Below are positions 21,348 to 33,603 of a stretch of DNA of 64,000 nucleotides, in pieces. This stretch comes from Agriotes lineatus (taxonomy: Eukaryota; Arthropoda; Insecta; Coleoptera; Elateridae), in assembly GCA_940337035.1 (NCBI GenBank), contig CALNHX010007706.1, forward strand, positions 1 to 64,000. Direction: 5' to 3'. Positions within the stretch are counted from its first letter, which is position 1. Each line of letters opens with the position of its first letter. The position numbers and the translations under genes were made by a program. Under the pieces are notes generated by a model, which did not search any database, was not told the origin of the DNA, and saw only the letters and a program-made list of their open reading frames with translations.

Positions 21348-21489
21348 AAACTGGAATTGATTATTTAGAGAACTCAAATTTGGTAAATGCACTATACATT
21401 GTAACTATATTATTTAACAAGTTATATACCTATAGAGTGATACATATAGCAAAAACAAAATTATATATAACAAGAAAAAATATTGTATT

Positions 21490-23214
21490 TTATTCTTTGT
21501 TTTGTTTTGAAATTTCTCTTGAATATCGCAGTTTAGCCTGCCTAAACCATTCACTAATCACAATGTCAAAATTTGCTTCTTTGAAATCTTTGAACTGGGA
21601 CATAACTACACCTAAAATATACTTGATAATGCATAATTTCATTAAATAAATGTATTATAAAATACTAACGTTTAATTATTGTAGTAATTTTCAAATCACA
21701 TTTTTTTATATTGTTTCGCTGTCCAAGCCAGCTGCATTTAGTAGCCATTTTATTAGTAAACACTCTTTTAAAAATTCGTTGACAAAAATCCTTGCCGTCT
21801 CTGCCACTTATTGAACTCACAAATATTTTCTAAAATAAATATAAGTTCATTATAACATGTGATCATTTAAATTTCCAGTTATAGAGTAGGCCATAACCGT
21901 AAAATTACATAGGACCGTTTATACCATTTATGTGTTACATTGAGGTTGGGTTACGATAACATAAATGTTACTTCCTCATTCATCACTTTCGTAGCTACGT
22001 TTAAGGTACTGGCCAAAATTTTGTAATCGACATAGCCTTCTCTAATTGGAAAGTTAAGAGATCACATGATATTTTCTAATACACTACCCTCCAAAAAAAC
22101 AGATCATTTTTTTAAATGTTATTTTTATACAACAGATCATTTTTAAATGTCTGAATATGCATTTTATATTTATGTAAGTATTGCTTAATGACAGTAAACA
22201 TAATAATACAAATTAGTAATTTTTTTATTAAAAAGATCAGGAAAATGAAAAGATAGTAATATGAAAAACTAGAATTTCATTTCAAAAAATCAAAAACTGA
22301 TCCGGTTTTTTGGAGGGGAGTGTATAAAACAAAAATTTACTCACAAACAAATTTTTATGTGCCCCATCTTCTATAAATACTCCAAAGTTGTTTAATTCTT
22401 CATTTGAATTAATTGGTATTAAGTCTTCAAACTTGCTGAAATCATAAATTTCATTTCTTGCTGAGTTGCAACTATTTTCTTCTATTTTTCTTAATCTTGC
22501 ATCAATGTTATGCAATGCTAATTTGATGTATGAACACAGGTGGAAAAATTTATTAGCTGAAAAATGACACATGCAAAGTTACTGATTTATATGTAACTTA
22601 AGGAATCATTATTATTTACTATATACTTACTTAGTACACTATCTTCATTCGATGTAGTTGCATACCTGATAGTATTTGATGTACGACATACAAAATATCC
22701 AACAATCATTTTTGAAGTGTAAAAATCTACTTACTTGAACTTGATGTGGGAGTGGATACCATAGCTGTCGACAACGAAGAAGCTTCATTTTGCATATTTA
22801 CTTGATTATCATCAAGGAACACCACTGGAGCAGAAGCAATAAGTGCATTAACAAAATCAACATTTTGAGATGATAAATCCACAATTTCTTGTAATTGCTG
22901 GGGATTAGTTTCTGATTCATTAATGTTATTATCATTAATGAGCATTTCAGGCGGTTTTTCATTATTTGGAAGTTTTGGGGTATTTTTAATCCTTGGTATT
23001 TTTGGCGGTGGAGAATAACCTAGAATAAAATAAACAATTCTCTTTGATTTACTGTTCTTAATATTGAACTTACTTCTATCTGATTGTTCATCTTCACTGC
23101 TGTTGTCTTGTACTAACACAGACTTTTTCTTCTTACGTTTTCCACGGCCTTTGTTCTCTTCATTATCTGTTGTTGTATTATCTGCAGCATATTTTCTTGC
23201 AACGTATAAGCTAG
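21490..23214 (-). CDS. DUF4806-family protein, five 3' exons joining in frame
   Basis: Exons read on the minus strand: 23214-23074, 23019-22735, 22556-22345, 21829-about 21672, 21611-21490 (stop 21492-21490). Each boundary has an AG acceptor and a GT donor (GTAAGT, GTAAGT, GTGAGT, GTTAGT), and phases agree at all four joins. The first exon is lysine-rich (GRGKRKKKK) with an acidic stretch; the second is Pro/Ser/Asn-rich and disordered; the third to fifth form a DUF4806-like domain (ARLRKIEEN, ISGRDGKDF, IFKRVFTNKMA, SWLGQR, VISEWFRQA). DUF4806 proteins are of unknown function and multiply in insects, often near transposons. The N-terminal exons were not found, so the gene is incomplete here; no frameshift was seen. 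Confidence 0.7.
22082..22322. mobile_element. MITE with TA duplication in a DUF4806 intron
   Basis: 241 bp flanked by TA; ends CACTACCCTCCAAAAAAAC and its complement gttttttggaggggagtg, about 25-bp inverted repeats. It sits in the intron between exons three and four, just past the donor at 22344, and does not damage the frame. Confidence 0.75.
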
Positions 23215-23219
23215 CTAAA

Positions 23220-24770
23220 AATGTTAACTATAGTAAATAAAATTTAATATAAAATTTGAGCTATATTTACTATAAAAAGGCGGTAAAAGACAAAACAATC
23301 AAATAAAAAAGTGATGTTAGGCAAGAGTCAACTTACTGAAGTTGTGATCTAATAACGTATTTTACATAGCTAATTGGTAGCTCCAGAGAGTTATTCACAC
23401 ACAACTTGAATGAGCTGTTTTACAATTATTGTTTTCTTTAATAAGTACTTACCATAAGCAATAAATTAACACCCCAAGGATAATCAAACACGCACAAAGA
23501 CAAAGAGTAAACAAATACCCTCTATCCTCATAAACCCGCACTATCCGGACTTGTGGTTAATGGCGCGTATTTTAAATCGTATTTAAAGAATGTGATAAAT
23601 AGTATTATATAGTATTAATTCCTTAGACTATATATTTACACTCGGTATATGTATAAAAATTAACCTAATAAAAAACAGTTTTTTAAATGTTCATATGACT
23701 TTTGTACATGTAGATTACAAGGGTATTATTTGCTTTTTAGTAATTTTTGTTTTTACAATAACTTATAAAGAGCTTAAAAAATGTAGGTAAATAATTTGTG
23801 TCTCAATTAACAAACTCAACAAATTTTGGGGTTTATATATTAAGAATAGAAAATATTATATTATTACATTTAAATGTATCAAATAAGTTTGTAGATTTTA
23901 TTTTTGACACGTATCGGTGACGTATACGGCGCACATATCCAAGCTTATTTTTAATAAATTTAAATGTGTCACGTAAGTAACTTGGTTTTATGTTAGACAC
24001 ATGTCGGTCACGTATTCACCGTAACATATCCAAGTTTGTATCAAGGTAGTAACAAGAAAGTTTCATAGATAGAACAAAAGTTACATATCACTGTTCTCTC
24101 TATGATCCTTTACAGATACGTAACAGGATCATTGTCTTCACTGGGAAAGAATCATTGAAAATGAACAGGGCTATGCAACAAACATTGCAGTAGTTCATAT
24201 ACGTTTTCTGAATTTCCCTTGTCTCTAAAGCAGAATCGTGTTGTCCTAACTCTCTCCTCATCGTAATAATAAAATAACGTTGCACGCAATTGCAAAACGT
24301 CGGTTAAGTCAATTTGACATGCATAACCCTGTTCATTTTCAATGATCGTAAGTGTACATGTCCAATGTAACTATCCGGGAAGCATCAGATTTTGTTTGTA
24401 AGTTATTTAGTGGAATTTCATTATGTGTGTGCTTATTTTTTGTGTGTTAACAGATAAAAATGAAAGTTTGGGACTCGATATCATGTTTTAATTTGTGTAC
24501 GATTTAATTATACTTTAAATCCCAATGGCACATATGAAGCAATTACATACAGTGTGTCCCAGATCGACTGGGATTGCATGGGTAACTTTCTTATCATTGA
24601 AGATGGAGATTTGGTTAAATGGCCAATGTTTTCCAGTTTCATATGCTGATTTAATATCTGTTTGAAAAAGTTCAGAATGTCGAACCAGTCAAAAGTTATT
24701 AGTAAAAAACTAAAAACTGTCATTTTCTTGTATGTCAAATATCTTTGTAAGTATAAGAGATACGAAAAAA
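23220..24770. other. Upstream region of the DUF4806 gene; no exon securely found
   Basis: Good donors lie at about 23338 and 23452 on the minus strand (GTAAGTTG, GTAAGTAC), so 5' exons may be here. The open stretch upstream of 23338 does not join in phase to the next exon without an extra exon. A 61-residue minus frame at 24100-24285 is unassigned. Confidence 0.3.
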
Positions 24771-24772
24771 GT

Positions 24773-25346
24773 AATATTTGATTTTTAAGTTACTGAATAG
24801 AATTTTTATTCTCTTTTCAACGATGTAAGATAACGTATGATTGAATAAAAAATACCAGTAAAATTAATTGTTTTTACATTTTAATCAAGTAAGCTTACAT
24901 GGATCAAAACAAAATTAGTTGAAATTTATTTTAGAAAACCTTTGTAGGTAATTCCTATAATACTTAGTAACATGTTAATTCAGTACTAAGTACTTGAACC
25001 ACAAAAACCATCGTGATATTGCTTTTTAAATGTATAATCAAGTAGGTAACCAGCTATGATGAAAAACAATAAGAAAGTTTGCGTAAAGTAACCCGTCGTG
25101 TCGTCAAATGGTGTCAACTATGTTTCGCTAACAATCGCCAGCATTTTGATCATTTCATGTGATTATCAGGATTATGTTTTGTTTTTAAATAAATGTTGTT
25201 TGTTTTTGTTAGGATCCATGTAAGCCTACTTGATTAAAATGTAAAAACAATTAATTTTACTGGTATTTTTTATTCAATCATACGTTATCTTACATCGTTG
25301 AACAGAGAATAAAAAATTCTATTCAGTAACCTAAAAATCAAATATT
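24773..25346. mobile_element. MITE with about 120-bp inverted ends, copy 1
   Basis: The left arm (aatatttgatttttaagtta... to catggatc) is repeated inverted at 25210-25346. The interior (catcgtgatattgc, gtaacccgtcgtgtcg) has no coding capacity. Nearly identical to the element at 25470-25987. Confidence 0.85.
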
Positions 25347-25469
25347 GCTCCCATATAACTTAAGGAAGTTGATACGAGTACCTCAAAAGCAGCCATCTTG
25401 AATTTTTGTTCGACACCAATTTTAAATTGATCTCATCGAAAACAGCGACTTTTATATAAAACTTTTTGT

Positions 25470-25987
25470 TTGATTTTTAGGTTACTGAATAGAATTTCTA
25501 TTCTCTTTTCAACGATGTAAGATAACGTATGATTGAATAAAAAATACCAGTAAAATTAATTGTTTTTACATTTTAATCAAGTAAGCTTACATGGATCAAA
25601 ACAAAATTAGTTGAAATTTATTTTAGAAAACCTTTGTATGTAATTCCTATAATACTTAGTAACATGTTAATTCAGTACTAAGTACTTGAACCACAAAAAC
25701 CATCGTGATATTGCTTTTTAAATGTATAATCAAGTAGGTAACCAGCTATGATGAAAAACAATAAGAAAGTTTGCGTAAAGTAACCCGTCGTGTCGTCAAA
25801 TGGTGTCAACTATGTTTCGCTAACAATCGCCAGCATTTTGATCATTTCATGTGATTATCAGGATTGTTTTGTTTTTAAATAAATTTTGTTTGTTTTTGTT
25901 TGGATCCATGTAAGCCTACTTGATTAAAATGTAAAAACAATTAATTTTACTGGCATTTTTTATTCAATCATACGTTATCTTACATCT
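25470..25987. mobile_element. MITE copy 2, same orientation, right end truncated
   Basis: Starts tgatttttaggttactgaat and follows copy 1 almost base for base, with a few small differences such as a missing 'tat' near 25865. It ends at 'cgttatcttacatc', some 45 bases short of the full right arm, where repeat Y begins. Only 124 bp separate the two copies. Confidence 0.8.
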
Positions 25988-26450
25988 TACAAGAGACAAA
26001 TTTTTTAAGCTGAATTCAAAAATTAATAATATACCGGATGTTCTATTTAAAATAGGAGTTCATAAAAAATAGGAAAAAAACAAACGAAACTTTTTTTGGT
26101 GGTATTCAACTGGAAAATCACCTATCTTTCATCAATATAAATTAAAAATGTAATAAACATGTAAAGATTGAAAAAAAATCGTTTTAAGAGTTGTTTTTGA
26201 AAAATTTTCTTCAAAAGCTTGCTGTCGCATCTAGATAGTACACAAAACTTATTTACGAAGTTTCAACGCCATACCTCTTTTCGTTTTTGAGATATTTTGT
26301 TCACAGACAGACAGACACACATACACAGACAGAATGACAGACCAATGAACAAAAATATGTATTTTGGGTTCAGGGGACTTTAAATCTGTGGAAAACTCAA
26401 TTTAGAATTTTTGGGGTGAACCCAATACTTCCTTTCGTAAGAGGAAGTAA
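25988..26450 (+). mobile_element. Repeat Y copy 1 (5' truncated)
   Basis: Shares gctgaattcaaaaat, tatttaaaataggagtt, the TCTAGATAGTACACAAAAC and TTTTCGTTTTTGAGATATT blocks, and a CAGACAGACA microsatellite with the copies at 30391-31107 and 63035-63695. It ends in a short stem-loop (acttcctttcgtaagaggaagt) followed by A residues. A 3' stem-loop plus A-run resembles the end of LINE/SINE-type retroelements; class unproven. Confidence 0.65.
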
Positions 26451-26451
26451 A

Positions 26452-26792
26452 AATCTTAAAATCTTGGACAATGTGCAGCTAAGAGTTTACCATTTTTGAG
26501 AGATAGTATTTTAAAGACGGAGTTCTGTTTTCCAAAATTTACGGCTGCATTATCTGCAGACAATGCTGATATTCTATTACTTGGAAGATTGTGCTTTTTC
26601 AAAGAGCTAAAAAATTTTGTCAGCTATTGCTTTTGCTGACGAAATGAAGTCGTAATACATGAAATAAAGGGGGGAAATAAATTTACCCTCTATCGGGAAA
26701 TGTTATGTCCCGGGCGATACCAACTCGGGACCGGAACATTGGTCATCAAACACGGGACTGTCCCGGGTAAATCGGGACGGGTGGTCACCCTA
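26452..26792 (-). pseudogene. hAT transposon fragment
   Basis: On the minus strand it begins TAGGGTGACCACCCGTCCCG, a hAT-type terminal sequence, and between 26650 and 26455 reads ISALSADNAAVNFGKQNSVF, matching the catalytic-Asp region (SADNA..NFG..NSVF) of a group of hAT transposases. The remainder of the transposase is missing; the left side is cut by repeat Y. Confidence 0.65.
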
Positions 26793-27395
26793 ATGTTGAT
26801 TCACACACCACATAAGAACAAGACACCAAGCCAAATAAACAATATACCAAGACAAAATTACAAAAGCGACTGAACACCAAGAACTTTAAGCAATAATGTT
26901 GCTGTTATCAGGTTGTTTTACAAGTGGGGTTGATTACCTGAGTTTTTGGAATAGGAATTGGACACTTAAATACGTATACAAATTATACATCATAACAATA
27001 AAACATAATATTTCCTTTATATTTGGGATATTCCAAAAGCAGATAAGTACTTAATTGTCCCTATTTTCAGAAAATTGTAGGTTTGTCTAAATATAGTGCT
27101 TTTAGAGATCAGCAAATTCCAGGAATTTAGTTTTTAGAAACTGTCCCAGTGACATTTCCACTAACTGGATTTATAGCATTGTAACAATAATTAGCATTTA
27201 ATACTGAACAGAAAAAAGAAGACACTATTCAATTCAGCAGTATTGGTTTATCCAATATGTAAGAGGAAAGTGGCCTGGAGGCTATCCAAATATTTCCAAT
27301 CTGTAACGTGCTTTTAAAACTTTCTTTAGTGCAACAAAAGTTATTAGATTCGTCGTATATTTTAAATGCGGCATATGCCGTGGGTTTCAGCTAGT
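26793..27395 (-). mobile_element. Repeat X copy without large insertions
   Basis: About 600 bp; the minus strand matches, piece by piece, 30207-36010: tagctga...GCGGCATATGCCG...cacgttacag, tggatagcctccaggccac, ctgttcagtattaaatg, gaaactgtcccagtgac, aaagcactatatttagac, ggaatatcccaaatata, gtggtgtgtgaatcaac. It is the reference that shows where the other copy was invaded. The class of X is unknown; no frame is conserved. Confidence 0.7.
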
Positions 27396-27717
27396 CTCAT
27401 TATATAGTGTAAAATATGCGAACACAATATCACCAAGAAGATATTAATGAATGTATTTTATGTACAAAGTAATTTTGACTGAAAAAATGTAAAAAATTTG
27501 TATCTGGCTAAAAATTCGAAATATAACCCTTTATTAATGGTGTCTGCATCTAATTTGTTATGTAAAGGGTGTATATTATAAATAAATCAACGAGGAGAAT
27601 ACAAATTAATTTAATTAATAGTGGATATATGGACGAGAATTAATATGGTGGAAGTACCATGTATTAAACAATAATCTACCGAAGTAAATACTGGATTTGG
27701 ATGTAAAACTAATTTTA

Positions 27718-28555
27718 TTTTTCTACGACCACTACTAAGAATAGGCCTTTTAGCAATAGCTTGTTTCACTAAAAATGACTTTTTCTACAACTGACACATA
27801 AAAGTGACATTAACGTTTCAATAAGTGTGCATGAAATTGCGTTTCACACACTAGATCGTAAATAAAAAATTTTACGCACTAGATTTTAAATTTATTATTA
27901 CAAACACCATTTCCTTAGTTACAACACATATACAACGTTACTTACATAATAATATTACTCTGCTTATTTGCTATATACGTATGATTTTGTTACAGAGAAT
28001 CTTTTATTCTTTTTTTGACGGCTGTAGAAAAATCGTTTGTATTTCGTGGCAAAATTCGTGTTTTTATGGCGCGTTTGAATGACTTTTCTGCCTCGACCTG
28101 ACGGTCTCGGCGAAAATTGACATTCTCACGCGCCATAAAAAAACACTCATTTCGCGCACTTAATACAAAAATTACTATTTTATAAATCAGCGTGGTAAAA
28201 GTTGATAAAGTAAGCAGCTCGTGTTGAATTTAGAATTTTGAACTGGAAGTGAGGTTATAAAGTTATTATAGTTACTTCAGTCGTTAGAAGTAATTTGTTT
28301 TTTAAATAATTAAAGCATTATGTAATCAATAAAGTCAAATGTGTACTATTACTTTGATAACTAACTTTGACAACTACCGACTGTAGAAACAGTCACCTGC
28401 GCCGTTACTGCCATCTCTTTAATATGACATAAATTATAACTGTCATAAATGCAAACCTTTTTTAAATCAACGTTTATGGATTAATAATAGTAAATTTAAA
28501 GCCGTAGAAAAAAATATTGTGTGCAAACTCCTGCTAAAACGAGACATGTTAACCC
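27718..28555. mobile_element. Repeat Z copy 2
   Basis: Matches 9745-10200. It contains an inserted or internal hairpin (cgtgtttttatggcgcg at 28060 against cgcgccataaaaaaacac at 28130) not seen in copy 1. Confidence 0.5.
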
Positions 28556-28559
28556 AAGT

Positions 28560-30200
28560 AACAATTTTAAGACACTTTAAATGTATTTAGGTTTTAAAAG
28601 TGCTTTAATATGTTCAATAAAACGATATTGATTTTAAAGTTACCTTAAGGTAAACTGAAAGTTCTTAAATACCACTTATTCTTATGCAAAGAATTTAACG
28701 CACTCTTTAAATTAAAATAAAAAACTTTTTGCTCTTAATGCCCTATTGATCTTATACTGGTTTTATAATACTCTTGACATTGGCATTTTAAAACCAATTT
28801 GCTATATTAAAGGATTAAATAGCAAGTTGATTTTAAAACACTACATTTTGGAACAAATAGTTTTAATGTAGTTTTATGGAGTACCCTTGATGTATCCATT
28901 AAAACCCATTAAGGAAACTATTTTATCCTAAGCATATATACTCAATAGAATTCCACATTAAATTCAAAAACATACTTTTTATTTTTTAAAGAATATTTTA
29001 AAGTTTAAAGGTTTTAATTTAGTCAATTTGGTTCAAAGGAACGCCCTTTGGATTTTTGACGACTTTATTAAAACATGCCGATATACCATCCGATATAATA
29101 ATTTTCATTGCTTGATTGCTTGACGCCATTTTGAGAGCGAACCCGTGGGCCGAATTGGCTGATTTTGGTGTCAATCGACTCAGGGTGACGCAAGTAAGCC
29201 AGTAGTAGGATTTTCAAATTTTTATAAGTGACTTTTTTTATGTGGAATAGCTAACCTCAAAATTAACTCGACTCACAAAATGGATCACTCTTGTACAAAT
29301 TGCATTAAATGAATTATTTCGGGCCCAATTTGGGTGCAGAACGCTAGTTAACAATAATTGCTAAAATATTTAGTGTAGATCTCTGTATTACACATTTTTA
29401 ATTATTATGTATTATTATGTTGACTTTCCGGACAATATCCCAGCGGTTACGCCTATGATAATAGAAACAAAAACACTTCGGGGTACTTACACCTGTTAAT
29501 ATATTGTGAACGGTTCTCAGGTGTGCGCATTTGTTATATATTCGATTAATGTAATAGTAATATGCAAAACTTTACGGTTTTTAATTAAATTAGGCACATA
29601 AAGATGAAAATGCACTAAATACAGTAAACACAAAACCGGAAAAATTTGTGAGATTAGGATTTCATTCGTGGCAACACCGCTTTAGATAAATAAGGCCACG
29701 AGTTTGAACATATTAAAGCAACTTAGTTTTAAAATGAAATGTAAACAGACGTCTGCGAGAGTAATTGTACTTGAAGTGGTAAATAGAACGCTGTTTAAGC
29801 CTTGTAAGATTTAAAATGTTCTATAAATTTGCAATCAGGTTTAATCTACGTAGATCACGCCATGTTTTGTATGAAATACAGACTCCGCCATGATGAACAT
29901 TTTCAATAGCAAAAGAAAAAAATATTATTATTAAAATATATGCGCCTTAAATCCTCTTAAATAACTGAAGAACGGTGTGTTTAAACATGCAATTTAATAA
30001 AAAATGCATTTAGATGTTTAGATGCAAAATAAAATTTGACGATATTTTAAAAATATTTTTAGATAATAGAAAAACACATTAAATTCATGGCGCTCAAGTT
30101 ATGTCGAAGTGTTTTATTATATTTTGTCAGAAAAGTGCCATCCGTTGGTAAATTCTTTACAAGAATAGTTTGCATTTGAATATTATTTTTTAATCTGCTT
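28560..30200. other. AT-rich DNA, nothing assigned
   Basis: 28.56-29.04 kb is dense in TTTTAA words. 29.04-29.2 kb is a moderately GC-rich segment without motif. No open frame of interest. Confidence 0.35.
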
Positions 30201-30390
30201 TATATACGTACTAGCTGAAGCCCGCGGCATATGCCGCATTTAAAATGTAGGACGAATCTAATAACTTTTGTTGCACTAAAGAAAGTTTTAAAAGCACGCT
30301 AGAGATTGGAAATTTTTGGATAGCCTTCAGGCCACTTTCCTACATATTGGATACAGCCGATACTGCTGAATTGAATAGTGTCTTCTTTTT

Positions 30391-31107
30391 TACTTCCTTT
30401 TACAATAAAGGAAGTATTGGATTCACCCCAAAAATTCGAAATTGAGTTTTCAACAGATCTTCACGTTTCAGAGTCTCCTGAACCCAAAAAACATATATAT
30501 TTTTTATTGGTCTGTCTGTGTGTGTGTGTGTGTCTGTGTGAGGGTTTGTCTGTGTGTGTGTGTGTGTGTATGTGTGAGTGTCTGTCTGTGAACAGAATAT
30601 CTCAAAAACGAAAAGAGGTATGGGGTTGAAACTTTATATATACGTTTTGTGTACTATGTAGATGCGACAGCAAGCTTTTGAAGAAAATCGCATAACTAGA
30701 AGTAGGTGTTTACTCTTGTGATTTTTCAGTTTTTTTTCGATTTATTCAAAAACGGTTCTAACGATTTTTTTCAAACTTCTCATTTGTATTACATTTTTAA
30801 TGTGTATTGATGTGAGATAGGTGATTTTCCAGTTGAACACCTCTAAAATGGGTTTCTTTTGTTTTTTAAAAAATTTTTTATTAACTCCTATTTTAAATAG
30901 AAGACCCGGTATATTATTACATTTTTGAATTCAGCTTAAAATTATAGAGAAAATTTGTCTCTTCACCTAACGCTCTATTTTGCACCGTTTTTGTACAATT
31001 TGTAATTTTTGAAAATTTTTGACCAATGCTTAAAAATTTAAAATCAAATTTTTGACTAATTATAAGATCACTGTAAAAAGAAGTTGTGTGCGTGTATCAC
31101 ACCAGAT
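30391..31107 (-). mobile_element. Repeat Y copy 2 (longest)
   Basis: 717 bp inserted in the T-run of X (tcttctttttt^ctgttcag), apparently duplicating 5-6 T. The stem-loop end (acttccttttacaataaaggaagt) is at the left, so Y is on the minus strand. It contains a TG/CTGT microsatellite at 30510-30592, whose 83-residue plus-strand frame is an artefact. The other end begins TCTGGTGTGATACACGC, shared with the 63-kb copy. Confidence 0.7.
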
Positions 31108-31633
31108 TTTTCTGTTCAGTATTAAATGATAATAATTATTGTTACAATGCTGTAAATTGAATTAGTGGAAATGTCACTGGGACAGTTTCCAAAAACTAAA
31201 TTCCTGGAATTTGCTGATATCTTCTTCTTCTTTTTCTTCTTGGCTGTTTTAGCTCTGGTTTCGGCGGCATAAGTTAAGATGGGTCTGACGCAGGTTTTAT
31301 AGATCTGTACTTTACTTTCAACCGACATGTGCTTATTTGTCCATATCACGTCTCGTAGGTAGCCTGATATCGCAACCGCTTTCATTGCTTGATTGCGAAC
31401 TTCCTCGTTTAGGTTTCTCATGCTACATGTGTGTACACCTAGGTAGTTAAAGTTCATAACTTGTTCAATCATATTATTATCAACGGCCAAGTTACATCGA
31501 AGAGGTTCTTTCGAGATAGTCAATGATTTTGTTTTTTCTGTTGATACTCTCATGTTAAATTCTTCCGCTGCTGTTTTGAACCTAAACAATAGTCGTTGCA
31601 AGTCATTTTCATTTTCTGCCAGGAGCACGGCAT

Positions 31634-33061
31634 TAGAGATGGGCGCGTGAGTGAATTTTCACTCACGTCACGCACGTTTCACGCTTGCTTTAAACAGTCA
31701 CGTTCACGCACGTTTCACGCTTGCTTTAAATAGTCACGTTCACGCACGTTCACGCTCACGTTCACTCACGTTCACAGCGTGAAGCGCCACTCACGACGTG
31801 ACACGCAACTTTTATTTCAAAATTTAAATTCAGATAGAACAGAATGTTCAAATTTAAAACCAATGAAAAAACCCTAAAGAGAACTAAAAATATGTTTTGC
31901 ACCTGACATAATTTACGTGATATGTTGCAATCAGAATAGTTGACATAAAAAGAAAAAAATGAAAATTGACTACATTAACTTCGACAATGGATAAATACTG
32001 ATTTCTCGCAAATATATTTCTTGCAGCTGTCTTCAAAGACATTACTTTTAATACTAAAAGCTGTCATTGGAATTGACGTTTCCCTTATTAGTATGAGTAC
32101 AGAAGGTATATGTTGCTAGGCAACACTTTTAATTCGTTGGTTTGAAAGTACTTTTACATACAAGGATCAACATTTTCAGCGTTAAAGCGAGTATACAAAA
32201 AAACATTACTTTTATTAAAATAAGTTCAACTACACAATAAATTGCTTTAAAAATATCATCTACACAATACATTTTTGGTTTAATAATAAAACGTAATTAA
32301 CAGTTTCAGCGTTAGCCGAGTATAAAAAACAAACCATTACTTTTATTAGAATAATAAGTTCATCTACACATCTACACATTAAAATGTTGATTTAAAAGTA
32401 ATATGTAATCAACATTTTCAGCGTTACGTCGAATTCTGCGCTCTTCTAACATTCGCCCAGTTGTAGAAAATACTCTTTGGCTTGTAGCGGAACTTGCCGG
32501 TATGTTTAAAATTTCTCAAGTTTTTTTTAACAGTGGCGTATTTACACTGTTTTTCCAAAATCCTAAAATGTCAACCGAATTTTAATTTAACATACTAATT
32601 TAGTTTTGTTTCCACATCATCCTAATTACATGTGTCATCGTCAGAGCTATCTCTAAGTGTATAAAGATAAGAATCTGATGCTGATGTACCAGTTTTGAGT
32701 CGTTTGCTATGTATTTCATCATTATCATTTATAGTTTTATTTGCATTATAATCTTCTCTTTTATGTGAAGGTATGAACTTTAAGGATTTATAATTAGGGT
32801 CCAAAAATAAAGCCACATAATGTAACTTGTTTGGCACAATTTGTGATTTAATGAATTTAAAAGTTGCTGCACCCTGCAGTTTTTTATTCGTTACTAAATA
32901 ATTAACGTGAAATTAACGTGAAACGTGAATCACGCCTTGGAAATTTTCACACACGTTCACTCACGTTCACGTCACGATTTTCAAATATTAGTCACGTTCA
33001 CGACGTGACACGCCGTGACACGACGTGACACGACTCTTTTCACGTCACGCGCCCATCCCTA
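31634..33061 (-). mobile_element. hAT transposon 1 (decayed), 8-bp target duplication CACGGCAT
   Basis: 1,428 bp; direct repeats CACGGCAT at 31626-31633 and 33062-33069; inverted ends TAG(A/G)GATGGGCGCGTGA. Subterminal regions (31640-31805 and 32895-33045) are packed with CACGTTCACG-type words, likely transposase sites. On the minus strand 32837-32622 reads ALFLDPNYKSLKF and 32520-32420 reads SATSQRVFSTTGRMLEERRI, the C-terminal hAT dimerisation motifs. The rest of the transposase is missing, so the copy is non-autonomous. Confidence 0.85.
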
Positions 33062-33336
33062 CACGGCATCATCGGCGTAGCTAGTGATGTAAATTACCTG
33101 GGTATTTATTTTTAGGGGTAAATACCTGGGGTATTTATCCAGGTAAATACCCAAAATGGGTATTTAAGCGGATATTTATAGACTCATTTACAAATATTAT
33201 AATCTAATGTATCTATCTAATGAGTATAATTGATTCATAACTGAAGGTACTCTATTCGAATTTTATAAAAATGTTTAAGAAAATAGCTGAACTGAGAACA
33301 TTTACTGCCCAAAATACAGATGGGGACATAATTATA

Positions 33337-33600
33337 CAGGTTTTGCCTAAAATTGTACGGAACATGGCAATTCCATGAGTTGGAAAAAATTCAAATACTA
33401 ATTACCATAAGAGTAACCGAAATGGAAAATGCAATAAATACATTGGTAGCTAGGCAACAAGTAGCTATTATACCTACTTGTTGCCTAGCTACCAAAGTAA
33501 TTATTGCATTTTCTACTTCGGTTACTCTTATGGTAATTAGTTTTTGAATCTTTTCCAACTCATGGAATTGCCATGTTCCATATAATTTTAGGCAACCTGT
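33337..33600. mobile_element. Near-perfect hairpin MITE, about 125-bp arms
   Basis: From acaggttttgcctaaaattg to caattttaggcaacctgt; the halves are near-exact complements around a centre at about 33468 (ctacttgttgcctagctacc). TA flanks both ends. The two opposing frames of about 64-73 residues are mirror artefacts. A partial relative lies at 36993-37080. Confidence 0.85.
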
Positions 33601-33603
33601 ATA

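Noticed and set aside
23339..23424. Possible extra upstream exon of the DUF4806 gene
   Set aside because: Open with acceptor and donor, but joining it to the exon at 23214 gives an immediate stop in the required phase.
30378..30629. 83-residue frame with VCVCVC repeats
   Set aside because: Translation of a TG microsatellite inside repeat Y.
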